Shown piece by piece: positions 51,382 through 59,673 of a DNA stretch of 64,000 nucleotides (the stretch's first letter is position 1; each line of letters opens with the position of its first letter). The notes below the pieces were generated by a model. It ran no database searches and was not told the DNA's origin. It was given only the letters and a program-made list of their open reading frames with translations. Source of the stretch: Bordetella genomosp. 13 (GTDB lineage Bacteria > Pseudomonadota > Gammaproteobacteria > Burkholderiales > Burkholderiaceae_B); contig NZ_CP021111.1 in assembly GCF_002119665.1 (NCBI RefSeq), forward strand, positions 4,154,001 to 4,218,000, written 5' to 3'. The position numbers and the translations under genes were made by a program.

Positions 51382-52118
51382 TTGCCGCCCTTCAAATAGC
51401 GCTCGGCCATGATGCCCGCGGCAATGCCGGCGACGACCGCCGCCGCCAGGCCCAGCCGCAGCGGCAGCACCTGGCCCACCCAGGCCGTGATGCCGGCGGC
51501 CAGCATGGAGATCAGCACCGGCTTGGAACTGGCCAGGGGCACGGTGATGGCCAGCAGGGCCAGCACGGCGGCGAAATCGAGCGACCATTCGGTGGGCACC
51601 AAGGTGCCCAGCAGGATGCCGGCGATGGAGGATGCTTGCCAGACGAACCATCCCGGCGCGATGGAGCCGATGTAGAACCACAGCTGCTCGCGCGTGCCGC
51701 GCTCGGCGGCGTCGCCATAGCGCGGCATGAACAGCACGAAGCCCATGTCGGTGGTGAAGTAGCCCAGCGCCAGCCGCTTGGGCCAGCTGAGCTGCCTGAA
51801 GTACGGTTGCAGCGCCGCGCCGAAAATGAGAAAGCGCAGGTTGACCACGAATCCGGCGGCGAAGATGAGCCACAGCGGCGCGCCGGCCGCGATGAGCGGC
51901 AGCGACGTGAGCTGCGCCGAACCGGCATACATCAGCAGCGTCATGGCCAGGGCCATGGATTCCGTGAGGCCCGACTTGACCATGGCCACACCGGTGACCA
52001 GGCCCCACGTGCCGGTGGCGATAAGCGCCGGTGCGATGGCGTGCACGCCGGCCCGGAACGCCGCCTGGCGTTCCCGCCGGAGGTCGGCGAGTTCCGAAGC
52101 TGCGGATTCAGAAGCCAA
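51378..52118 (-). CDS. azlC: AzlC-family branched-chain amino acid exporter
   Basis: The 246-residue membrane protein has the AzlC pattern: AFRAGVHAIAPALIATGTWGL, AMTLLMYAGSAQLTSLPLIAAGAP, FVVNLRFLIFGAALQPYFR and the C-terminal GQVLPLRLGL. The start is probably TTG 52118 with AGAGG seven bases upstream; no ATG lies in frame between the homologous start and an unrelated longer frame. Partner of AzlD. About 136 bases separate it from the divergent zinc-finger gene. Confidence 0.88.
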   Translation of the reverse strand: MASESAASELADLRRERQAAFRAGVHAIAPALIATGTWGLVTGVAMVKSGLTESMALAMTLLMYAGSAQLTSLPLIAAGAPLWLIFAAGFVVNLRFLIFGAALQPYFRQLSWPKRLALGYFTTDMGFVLFMPRYGDAAERGTREQLWFYIGSIAPGWFVWQASSIAGILLGTLVPTEWSLDFAAVLALLAITVPLASSKPVLISMLAAGITAWVGQVLPLRLGLAAAVVAGIAAGIMAERYLKGGK

Positions 52119-52254
52119 GCGCGGGCCTCTGCGGGGTGTGGCGGGACGACATGGAACTCGGTGATGGAAAATGGATCGGTATTGTAACCTCGCTGCTTGA
52201 TACAATACGGGCGACGATCGCCCGCCGTATCCCGGCCTTTTTTCAGGAATTCCC

Positions 52255-52470
52255 ATGACCGCCGCTGCCCCGGCCGCCGTCCCCGCCCAGGAAGTCATCG
52301 AAGTCGGCGCCGAAGACATGCCCGTCTACTGTCCCGGCCCCAAGGCTCCCCTCTGGAGCATGCACCCCCGCGTGTTCCTCGACGTGGCCCGCACGGGCTC
52401 GGCGAAATGCGCCTATTGCGGCGCCGAATATCGCCTGAAGCCCGGCACCGTCCTGCACGGACATCATTAA
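52255..52470 (+). CDS. Small zinc-finger domain protein (CHCC type)
   Basis: The 71-residue protein has the zf-CHCC arrangement: Cys in VYCPGPK, His in SMHPRVFL and C-x-x-C in KCAYCGAEY, like the zinc-binding subunit of complex I accessory proteins. In betaproteobacteria it is a conserved small protein of unknown partner. Its start ATG 52255 follows CAGGAATTCCC. The next gene begins 44 bases later. Confidence 0.9.
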   Translation: MTAAAPAAVPAQEVIEVGAEDMPVYCPGPKAPLWSMHPRVFLDVARTGSAKCAYCGAEYRLKPGTVLHGHH

Positions 52471-52514
52471 CTTCCTGTGCCTGCGCCCCACGGCGCATTC
52501 GAGCCATCCCTGAC

Positions 52515-52937
52515 ATGTTCGCCACACCCGACGAAGCGGAACACGCCTTCTACGATGCCCTCGAGCAAGGCGACCTCGACCGGATGATGCAGGTCTGGGC
52601 CGACGACGAGGAAATCGTCTGCATCCACCCAGGCGGCCTGCGCGTCGTAGGCCACACCGCGGTCCAGGAATCCTGGCAGCAGATCCTGGCAAACGGGCCG
52701 CTGCATCTGCGGCCCATGCGGCCTCTGGTCATGCAAAGCATGATGTGCGCGGTCCACGTGCTGGTCGAGCAAGTGTCGGCCGTCACGCGCCAGGGCACGC
52801 AGTACGCCACCTGCTACGCGACGAACATCTATCACAAAGGGCCCACGGGATGGCGCATGGTGATGCACCATGCTTCCGCCGCGCCGCCCGAGGCCGGGGT
52901 GCTCGACCTGCACGACATCCCCGACAGGCTCCACTAG
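52515..52937 (+). CDS. SnoaL/NTF2-like domain protein
   Basis: The 140-residue protein has a cone-shaped NTF2-like fold pattern: DEAEHAFYDALEQGDLDRMM, WADDEEIVCIHPGGLRVVGH, and a C-terminal WRMVMHHAS. Such proteins are often ligand-binding or enzyme-like (SnoaL, ketosteroid isomerase relatives). Conserved His and Asp in the pocket are visible, but no reaction is assigned. It overlaps no gene and lies 11 bases before the hydrolase. Confidence 0.88.
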   Translation: MFATPDEAEHAFYDALEQGDLDRMMQVWADDEEIVCIHPGGLRVVGHTAVQESWQQILANGPLHLRPMRPLVMQSMMCAVHVLVEQVSAVTRQGTQYATCYATNIYHKGPTGWRMVMHHASAAPPEAGVLDLHDIPDRLH

Positions 52938-52947
52938 CCCAGCCCAG

Positions 52948-54057
52948 GTGGCTTCGTTGGCCGCGACCCGACTCGACACGACACCTTGCCCCGTCCCCGC
53001 CTGGCTGCCCGATCGGCACAGCCAGACGATCTACGCCGCCTTCTTCGCGCAGTGCCATCGCATCGCCTTCGTGCGCGATCGCGTCGAGACTCCGGACGGC
53101 GACTTCGTCGATTTCGACTGGACCGGCCCGGGGCTGTTTCCGCACAAGGCCGCGGACGGCAGCCCCATCAGCGGCCAGCCGCCCGTGGCCGCCGGCAAGG
53201 TCGCCGCGGCGCGCTGGATAGCGCCGGCCGACTGGGCTTCGCTGCCGCAGACGCCCGACACCCCCGCCCTGCTTCTGTTCCATGGCCTGGAGGGCGGCAG
53301 CGCCAGCCGCTACGCGCAGTCCATCGCACACCATTTCCGTGCCCGCGGCTGGATCGTCGCGGTGGCGCACTTCCGCGGCTGTTCCGGCGCGCCGAACCGC
53401 CTGGCGCGCGCCTATTATTCGGGCGACTCGACGGAGGTCGGCTTCATGCTCGACACCGCGCGGGCGCGCCTGCCGCATGCGCGCTGGCACGCGGTGGGCG
53501 TCTCGCTGGGCGGCAACGCCATGCTGAAGTTCATCGGCGAACAGGGCGAGTCCGTCTCGTGGCTGGCCGCGGCCGCGGCCGTGTCGGTGCCGCTGGACCT
53601 GGTCGCGGGCGGCCGCGCACTGTGCAAGGGCTTCATCTCGAGGCAGCTGTATACCCGCCACTTCCTGGCCACCATGAAGCGCAAAGTGCTCGAGAAGGCC
53701 AAGCGCTTTCCGGGCGCCATCGACGTGATGCGCATCGCGCACGCGCGCGACCTGCGCGACTTCGACGATGCGTACACCGCACCCATGCACGGGTTTCGCA
53801 ATGCGCTCGACTACTGGACGCGGGCGTCCAGCAAGCCTTGGCTCGCGCACGTCCGCGTACCGACGCTGGTACTGAACGCGCGCAACGACCCCTTCCTGCC
53901 CGAGGCCGCCCTGCCCGGCCCGGCCGATTGTTCGTCCAGCGTGCTGCTGCACCAGCCCGCGCAAGGCGGCCACGCCGGCTTTCCCACGGGCGCTTTCCCG
54001 GGCCACCTGAGCTGGCTGCCCCAGCGCCTGGGACGCTTCTTCGAAACCGGGCTGTAG
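52948..54057 (+). CDS. YheT-family alpha/beta hydrolase
   Basis: The 369-residue protein has the alpha/beta-hydrolase fold with LLFHGLEGGSASRYAQSI as oxyanion loop, HFRGCSG, the nucleophile elbow GVSLGGNA (Ser) and distal Asp in NARNDPF; the His is in QGGHAGF. This is the YheT/EMB8 group of esterases. Substrate unknown. Start is uncertain: GTG 52948 or TTG 52957, the latter with AGGTGG upstream. It follows the SnoaL gene by 10 bases. Confidence 0.9.
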   Translation: MASLAATRLDTTPCPVPAWLPDRHSQTIYAAFFAQCHRIAFVRDRVETPDGDFVDFDWTGPGLFPHKAADGSPISGQPPVAAGKVAAARWIAPADWASLPQTPDTPALLLFHGLEGGSASRYAQSIAHHFRARGWIVAVAHFRGCSGAPNRLARAYYSGDSTEVGFMLDTARARLPHARWHAVGVSLGGNAMLKFIGEQGESVSWLAAAAAVSVPLDLVAGGRALCKGFISRQLYTRHFLATMKRKVLEKAKRFPGAIDVMRIAHARDLRDFDDAYTAPMHGFRNALDYWTRASSKPWLAHVRVPTLVLNARNDPFLPEAALPGPADCSSSVLLHQPAQGGHAGFPTGAFPGHLSWLPQRLGRFFETGL

Positions 54058-54066
54058 TCCCGCGGT

Positions 54067-55566
54067 TCAGGACTTGAACCGCTGTAGCAGCGCGCGTTCG
54101 TCGGCGAGCTTCTGCTTCACTTCCTTGATCTGCACGTCGATCTGCGACTGCTCGTAGAAATCGCGCGACAGCCCGCGCGCCTGCTGCAGCTGCGATTCCG
54201 CCGCGGCGTAGGCGCCGGTCTGCTCGTAGAAGCGAGCCATGTTGCGGCGGGCCTCGACCGTCTGGCCGTTTCGGTCCTCGCTTTGTGCCAGCATCTGGTA
54301 CAGGCCCGGCTCGTCGCCGCCCCATTCCTTGATGCGGTCGCGCAGGTAAGCCTGGGCCTCGGCATTGCGGCCTTCGGCCTGCAGCACCGTGGCGTAGGCA
54401 ATGCCCAGCGCGCGCCGATCGGGCCAACGCTTGATGGCTGCCTGCGCCAGCTGCATGGCGGCGGCATCGTCCTTGCGCGCCAGCGCAATGTCGATGCCGA
54501 GCTTGGCCAGCTGCGGCGAGGCGTATCCGCCGGCGCCGGCCTGTTCCCAATAGGCTTGCGCCTGAGACACGTCGTTGCGCTGCAGGAAGTACAGCGCCAG
54601 GCCGTACAGCGCTGCCGAGCGGCGTATGCCGGACAGCGCGCGCGACTCGTCCAGCAACTGCTGCTGCGCGGAGCGCAGGCTCATCGCATCGCGGCCCTGC
54701 ACGACGCGCAGCTTGGCGCGGATGAACCAGTAGTCATCGCTGTCGACATAGCGCGTCGACTGCAGGTCGCGGATGCGATTCTGCACGTCGGACATACGAT
54801 CGATGGACAAAGGGTGGGTGCTGGCCCACGAGCCGCCGCCCGTTCCCTCATTCAGGCGGGACGCGTTCATGAGGCGTCCGAACATGCGCGACATGCCCGT
54901 GGGATCGTAGCCGGCCCTGGAGAGCATCTGCAGGCCGGTGCGATCGGCCTCGCGTTCGGCATCGCGCGAGAAGCCCAACTGGCGGTTGATGGCCGCGGCC
55001 TGGCCGAAAGCGGCAACGCCCATGGCGAGATTGCCGCCCCCGCCGGCCAGTGCGGCCAGCAGCGCGCCGGCCAGCGTGGCAAGCATGACCGTGCTGTTCT
55101 GGTTCTGCTGCGTCATGCCGCGCGCGATGTGGCGCTGCACGACGTGGCCGATTTCGTGGGCGACCACCGACGCCAGTTCGGACTCGCTGTCGGAAGACAC
55201 CACCAGACCCGAATTGACGCCGATGAAGCCGCCCGGCAAGGCGAAGGCGTTGATCTCGGGATCGCGCACCGGAAAGATCTCGACGTCGGGCACGCCGCCC
55301 TGCGCATTCAGCGCCAGCTTGCGGCCCATGGTGGTGAGATATTGGTGGACTTCGGCGTCGTCGATATAGGTGGGATCGCGGCGACCCTGGGCCATGATGG
55401 CCTCACCCAGTTGTCGTTCGATCGCGGGAGACAGGTCATCGGCGGATGCCGCCCCCATGGATGGCAGGCCCACCGGTTGGGCTAGGACAGGCATCCCCGG
55501 CAATGCCAGCGCCACGCATAGCGCGCCCGCGATGCCGCGGCGCAAAATTACCGAGCGATATGTCAT
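54067..55566 (-). CDS. bepA: M48-family metalloprotease with TPR region (BepA/YfgC type)
   Basis: The 499-residue periplasmic protein has a signal peptide (about 1-29, ending LAQ), a zinc peptidase domain with HEIGH at His137-His141 and a third ligand in DAEREAD near residue 206, and from about 300 a tetratricopeptide-like C-terminal half. BepA acts as protease and chaperone for outer-membrane assembly, degrading stalled LptD and BAM substrates. ATG 55566 is preferred because GGAGAG lies upstream; two further ATG lie at 55581 and 55605. Converges with the hydrolase gene; the galU gene is divergent. Confidence 0.9.
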   Translation of the reverse strand: MTYRSVILRRGIAGALCVALALPGMPVLAQPVGLPSMGAASADDLSPAIERQLGEAIMAQGRRDPTYIDDAEVHQYLTTMGRKLALNAQGGVPDVEIFPVRDPEINAFALPGGFIGVNSGLVVSSDSESELASVVAHEIGHVVQRHIARGMTQQNQNSTVMLATLAGALLAALAGGGGNLAMGVAAFGQAAAINRQLGFSRDAEREADRTGLQMLSRAGYDPTGMSRMFGRLMNASRLNEGTGGGSWASTHPLSIDRMSDVQNRIRDLQSTRYVDSDDYWFIRAKLRVVQGRDAMSLRSAQQQLLDESRALSGIRRSAALYGLALYFLQRNDVSQAQAYWEQAGAGGYASPQLAKLGIDIALARKDDAAAMQLAQAAIKRWPDRRALGIAYATVLQAEGRNAEAQAYLRDRIKEWGGDEPGLYQMLAQSEDRNGQTVEARRNMARFYEQTGAYAAAESQLQQARGLSRDFYEQSQIDVQIKEVKQKLADERALLQRFKS

Positions 55567-55645
55567 GTTACGACTCTCCATGGCAATATGATAGTCATCA
55601 GCCATGCAAGTTCACCATCTCCCCACCTTCTCTTCTGGAATCCCG

Positions 55646-56482
55646 ATGCAACCAATCCGCAAAGCCGTGTTCCCCGTCGCCGGCATGGGTACGCGCTTCC
55701 TGCCCGCCACCAAAGCCATGCCCAAGGAAATGCTGCCCGTGGTAGACAAGCCGTTGATCCAGTACGCAGTGGAAGAGGCTGTCGCGGCCGGCATCACCGA
55801 CCTGATCTTCGTGACTGGCCGCAACAAGCGCGCCATCGAAGACCACTTCGATTCCGCTCCCGAGCTCGAGAACGATCTGGAAAACAAGAACAAGCAGACC
55901 CTGCTGGCGGCCGTGCGCGAGGTGCTGCCGCCGCACGTCAACTGCCTGTATATCCGCCAGCGCGCGCCGCTGGGGCTGGGCCACGCCGTGCTGACCGCCG
56001 CCCCCGCAGTGGGCAACGAACCCTTTGCCGTGCTGCTGGCGGACGACCTGATCGATGCCGAGCAGCCCGTCATCGGCCAGCTGATCGAGTCGGCCGTCGC
56101 GCGCAGCGCCAGCGTGCTGGGCGTGCAGGAAGTGCCCCGCGAAGAAACCAACAAGTACGGCATCGTGGCCAGCCAGAAGGTCGACGATCGCACCGAGCGC
56201 GTCACCCACATGGTCGAAAAGCCCAAACCCGAAGAGGCGCCGTCCAACCTGGCGGTGGTCGGCCGCTACGTGCTGGAAGCCGAGATCTTCGAATACCTGC
56301 GCAACACCAAGTCGGGCGCGGGCAACGAGATCCAGCTGACCGACGGCATCGCCGCGCTGATGCGCGATCGTCCCGTGTACGCGTATCGATACGAAGGCAC
56401 GCGCTACGACTGCGGCAACAAGGCCGGCATGTTCGAGGCCACCGTGGCATACGGCCGCAAATACCACGGCCTCATCCCGTAA
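55646..56482 (+). CDS. galU: UTP-glucose-1-phosphate uridylyltransferase
   Basis: The 278-residue enzyme makes UDP-glucose. Markers are [31 protein letters not shown] (nucleotide motif), [38 protein letters not shown], and [10 protein letters not shown] near the C-terminus. ATG 55646 matches the family start. It feeds LPS, capsule and trehalose synthesis. No related sugar genes flank it. Confidence 0.96.
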   Translation: MQPIRKAVFPVAGMGTRFLPATKAMPKEMLPVVDKPLIQYAVEEAVAAGITDLIFVTGRNKRAIEDHFDSAPELENDLENKNKQTLLAAVREVLPPHVNCLYIRQRAPLGLGHAVLTAAPAVGNEPFAVLLADDLIDAEQPVIGQLIESAVARSASVLGVQEVPREETNKYGIVASQKVDDRTERVTHMVEKPKPEEAPSNLAVVGRYVLEAEIFEYLRNTKSGAGNEIQLTDGIAALMRDRPVYAYRYEGTRYDCGNKAGMFEATVAYGRKYHGLIP

Positions 56483-56514
56483 TAAGCCCTGCGCCCGCCC
56501 GCGCCGTTCATGTC

Positions 56515-56545
56515 CGGCCCCGATCGCCAGCGGCGTTCGGGGCCG
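56515..56545. terminator. Hairpin between galU and the CtaG-like gene
   Basis: CGGCCCCGA and TCGGGGCCG pair with a 13-base loop, 33 bases past the galU stop. Only TCTCA follows, so efficiency is uncertain. Confidence 0.5.
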
Positions 56546-56552
56546 TCTCATA

Positions 56553-57422
56553 TCAGGTGGCAGGCCGAGATGCCCCCGGCGCCCGCGAGCCGGGCCGGCC
56601 CTTGCGATCGGCCTTGCGCAGCCGCCCCTTGCCGGACAGGCGCATCAAGGTGCCCAGCGCCACGAGCAGGCCGATCACTTCCACCAGCGCCGCGGGAATC
56701 CACATCGTCAGCCCGCCTATGGTCTGATCCATCTGGGCCGTCATGGCCACGGCGCGGCCGCACAATTCGAACAGCGGATAGATATCGGTTTCGGTGAACG
56801 CGATGACCGCGCCCGCGACCATCTGCGGGGCCATGGTCAGCACCGGCGACAACACGCGTCCGCCGGGGCTCATGGCGGCCGGGGGGCTGGGCCGGCGGTC
56901 CAGGATGAGATTCCAGTACATGAAGCCGCTGATCACCACCGACCAGTTCATCAGGCGGTACAGGCGCCAGTCGAGCATGCTGTAGAACTGCACCGACGGA
57001 ATCAGCCATACCAGCACCAAGGCCACGAACAGCAGCGGCACCAGAACCGGATGCGTGAGGACCCGCTGCAGCACGCGCCCCGGCATCGTAAGCAGGAAGT
57101 CGCGCAGGCGCACGCGCCAGGCCAGGGGCAAGCCGGCCCGCATCACCGAGCCCGGGAAGGCAGCCATGACCAGCAGCGGTCCCAGGTGATGCAGCACCAG
57201 ATGCTGCGCGCGGTGGATGAAGAACATGCGCTCGGCGTAGTAGTCGAGCCGGGTGTGCAGGGACAGGTACAGCAGCACCATGCCGGACCAGAACAGGATC
57301 TGGCGCGCCAGGGTGACCCGGTGCACCCGCTGGCCGCGCACGAACAGCACGATCGCCACCAGGAAGGAAGCGACCAGCACGGGCGAGAACTCCCAGGGGA
57401 CGAGCCAGCCAAGCAGATCCAT
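56553..57422 (-). CDS. CtaG-type cytochrome c oxidase assembly factor (caa3-type)
   Basis: The 289-residue inner-membrane protein has about seven helices and the caa3_CtaG pattern: WEFSPVLVASFLVAIVLFVRG, VLLYLSLHTRLDYYAERMFFIHRAQHLVLHHLGPLL (conserved His residues), and TDIYPLFELCGR. Its C-terminus is Arg/Pro-rich. The family assists Cu insertion into oxidases. ATG 57422 opens it; 162 bases separate it from an unknown gene upstream on the same strand. Confidence 0.88.
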   Translation of the reverse strand: MDLLGWLVPWEFSPVLVASFLVAIVLFVRGQRVHRVTLARQILFWSGMVLLYLSLHTRLDYYAERMFFIHRAQHLVLHHLGPLLVMAAFPGSVMRAGLPLAWRVRLRDFLLTMPGRVLQRVLTHPVLVPLLFVALVLVWLIPSVQFYSMLDWRLYRLMNWSVVISGFMYWNLILDRRPSPPAAMSPGGRVLSPVLTMAPQMVAGAVIAFTETDIYPLFELCGRAVAMTAQMDQTIGGLTMWIPAALVEVIGLLVALGTLMRLSGKGRLRKADRKGRPGSRAPGASRPAT

Positions 57423-57584
57423 GCCGAACGGGGCCCGCGGACAGCGGGACGATGTAGAGAGGAATGACGCGCGGGCGGCCCGCGCGGACGTCATTCGATT
57501 GTAGAGGAGTATGCGGATGCAGCCGGCCGTCTGCCCGACGACATCCGAGGGCGCGGCCCGGCCGAGGTACGGCGGGCCGCGCGA

Positions 57585-57953
57585 TCAGGCAGCGGCGGCG
57601 GTGGCCCCGGCCTCGTTGGCTGCGCCCGCACGGGCCGCGCCGAAGCGCACGTGGCGCACGGCCGGATTGGCGCTGAGGCGCTTGGCCTGGGACATCAGCT
57701 CGGCGCGCAGTTCGGGGGGACAGTCGACGGTGATGCATGCCGACGCCATGCCGGCCTGCTGACCCGCGGCATCCACCTGGAAGCGCGATACGCTGAGGCC
57801 GGCGGCCGAAAAGTCGAGGCAGATCTGCTTGCGCAGCGAATCCAGCGATTCGCGGGGGCACACCACGGTCAGGCGCGACGTGCCGCGGCGGCGGCTGCCT
57901 GACTCGGCGCGGTCCACGCCGGCACGGCGCATGAACAAGTCAAAGAAACGCAT
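57585..57953 (-). CDS. Unknown small protein with ACT-like region
   Basis: I do not recognise this 122-residue protein. After MRFFDLFMRRAG and a basic linker, residues 28-105 alternate strand and helix (RLTVVCPRESLDSLRKQICLDFSAAGLSVSR; ACITVDCPPELRAELMSQAKRLSANPAVRHVRF), a pattern like ACT or MgtC C-terminal regulatory domains. The C-terminus is Ala-rich. No membrane segment is seen. It is a plausible stand-alone ligand-binding regulator or partner of a membrane protein. Confidence 0.65.
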   Translation of the reverse strand: MRFFDLFMRRAGVDRAESGSRRRGTSRLTVVCPRESLDSLRKQICLDFSAAGLSVSRFQVDAAGQQAGMASACITVDCPPELRAELMSQAKRLSANPAVRHVRFGAARAGAANEAGATAAAA

Positions 57954-58346
57954 GACGACCTCCTATGCAGCAAGGACGGGCTGTCTGCCGGGAATGCGGC
58001 GCGCGCGCGGCAACACGACGCTGGCCCGCGTACGACAAGCACGCAAGCATGGCGAACGGCGCTGCGGGCAACGCAACGGTTCAGGCGGTATGTACTGCGG
58101 GGAATGTCCGGACAGGCCGCGGCCTGTTACCGGTAGACTCCGCACCCTGCGCTGGCAGGATGCGGCAGAAGAGAGTTCTGCGTGGGATCCTGTCAGGCAG
58201 CGACGTCGATGCAAGATCGACTACTACTGTCGCCGGAATCGGTATTCACGGTGTAGAACCCTGGAAATGAAGACTTTTCGATCTTACCCGGGTTTGCCCT
58301 GATACACAAGACTCGTAGCCTGTTCGCCACAATCCGGGCAAGCGCG
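57954..58346. other. Gap of about 390 bases with a 16-bp palindrome
   Basis: ACAGGCCGCGGCCTGT at 58112-58127 is a perfect palindrome, with TGTCCGGACA at 58105-58114 overlapping it. No gene or terminator is convincing. It carries the presumed promoter of the unknown gene at 57585-57953. Confidence 0.5.
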
Positions 58347-59375
58347 TCAGGCATAGAAATGCCAAGCCAGGTACAGCGCGAAAAGCACGTAGAACGCCCC
58401 GACCGACGCGAGTCCGCCCACGGTCATCGTGCCGCGGCGCAGACGCAGCCACAGCACCGAGATCGCGATGAGCGTGAACACGCCGGCGGCGCGCAGCGGC
58501 TCATCCAACAGCCAGGGCGTGAGGAAAATGCCCAGCGCGCTGGGAATGGTCGCCTGGATCATCATCGCACCCGAGATGTTCGCCAGCGCCAGCCGTTCCT
58601 TGCCCTGCCGCACCCAGATCAGGGCGTTCAGTATCTCGGGCAGCTCGGTGGCCACCGGCGCCAGCAGTAGCGCGGCCACGTGCGCGGAGGCGCCCATCGC
58701 CATGCCCAGCGCCTCGATCTGCTGCACGAACACGCGCGAAGCGACGGCGATCACCACCAGCGCCATCACGGTCTGCGCACAAGCCCAGAACATGGAGGGA
58801 TCGGGATCGCGCGGACGCAGCTTGAGCGGCTCGAGGTCGTCCTGCTCGATGCTGTCATCGTCGTTGGCCAGTTCGCGCTTCACGTACAGGGCATAGACCA
58901 GCAGGAACAGGATGCCCAGCCAGGGCTTCCAGGCAAAGGCCAGCAGGCCCAGCGCCACCTTCAGAACGAAGATGCCCATGAACCATGCCTGGTCGCGCGC
59001 CAGCCGTCCCTGGTCGGCCTTGATCGTCATGGCGGCCGCTGCGCGACCCGATTCCGCGCGCGGCGCCGCGGCACGGCACCGGTTCCACAGCGCCAGGCCG
59101 ACCACCGCATAGGCCAGCGTGGCCAGCACCAGCGGGCCGCCCATGGCCGCGCCGACACCGATGTCTTTCTGTTCCGGAGTCGTGCCGAAGACCACGGCCA
59201 TGAACGTCACGGCACTTTCGGGCAACGCCGTGCCGAACGCGGCCAGCACGGTGCCGGTGGCCGTGGCGCCCAGCTGGAAGCGATGGCCGACCCATTCGAC
59301 GCCGTTGACGAAGTATTCGCAGGCCAGGTAGATGATGGCCGCGGACAGGAAGAAGAGAGACAGGGTGAGCAGCAT
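58347..59375 (-). CDS. Ca2+/Na+-type antiporter family protein under Mn riboswitch
   Basis: The 342-residue inner-membrane protein is of the CaCA superfamily: two repeats with GTVLAAFGTALPESAVTFMAV (first half) and APVATELPEILNALIWVRQGK (second half), each with ion-coordinating Glu, Pro and Ser/Thr. About eleven helices and a charged cytoplasmic loop (residues about 100-190) are predicted. Family members exchange Ca2+ for Na+ or H+. The yybP-ykoY riboswitch in front (59441-59592) senses Mn2+, so this member probably exports Mn2+ or is regulated to protect against it. ATG 59375 is chosen because it follows the hairpin at 59383-59431. Confidence 0.9.
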   Translation of the reverse strand: MLLTLSLFFLSAAIIYLACEYFVNGVEWVGHRFQLGATATGTVLAAFGTALPESAVTFMAVVFGTTPEQKDIGVGAAMGGPLVLATLAYAVVGLALWNRCRAAAPRAESGRAAAAMTIKADQGRLARDQAWFMGIFVLKVALGLLAFAWKPWLGILFLLVYALYVKRELANDDDSIEQDDLEPLKLRPRDPDPSMFWACAQTVMALVVIAVASRVFVQQIEALGMAMGASAHVAALLLAPVATELPEILNALIWVRQGKERLALANISGAMMIQATIPSALGIFLTPWLLDEPLRAAGVFTLIAISVLWLRLRRGTMTVGGLASVGAFYVLFALYLAWHFYA

Positions 59376-59382
59376 GACCACA

Positions 59383-59431
59383 CAGCCGGACGAGCGGGAA
59401 CAATGGCGCAACGGCGCGGCTCGTCCGGCTG
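59383..59431 (-). promoter_or_regulatory. Hairpin between the riboswitch and the antiporter start codon
   Basis: Perfect 13-bp arms (59383-59395 and 59419-59431) enclose a 23-base loop. The 3' arm ends eight bases before the start codon at 59375 and so covers the ribosome-binding region. Probable expression platform: the hairpin would hide the site unless the riboswitch prevents it. Confidence 0.7.
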
Positions 59432-59440
59432 GGATGAACG

Positions 59441-59592
59441 CGTCGTGGCCAAAGGTCTCGCCTGGCTGTCCGGGCTCTGAAAACAGTGCCCGGTAGCTGC
59501 CGACGCCATGGGGTACGTGACCGCCAAGTTTGTTGACGCAGGCTTCCGCGCAAGGGCGGAATGGCTACTCCCCAATGGGATGCGCGGATTGT
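59441..59592 (-). ncRNA. yybP-ykoY manganese riboswitch
   Basis: On the minus strand the 5' consensus GGGGAGTAGCC is at 59573-59563 and the 3' consensus GCGAGACCTTTGGCC at 59461-59447. Between them lie CGTCAACAAACTTGGCGG and ATGGCGTCGGCAG, matching betaproteobacterial members of this class. These RNAs bind Mn2+ and turn on exporters (mntP, UPF0016, TerC). The leader is about 150 bases and ends at the hairpin 59383-59431. Confidence 0.9.
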
Positions 59593-59673
59593 AGCAGCAT
59601 GACGGTGACGCCCTTCGCGCATCGCGGCGGGCCGCGCGGTAAAGTTGGCGCATTCGCGTTCCGACGATTCGCC

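Noticed and set aside
57954-58346. Second metal riboswitch or structured RNA before the unknown gene
   Set aside because: Neither GGGGAGTAG nor other known riboswitch consensus is present on either strand.
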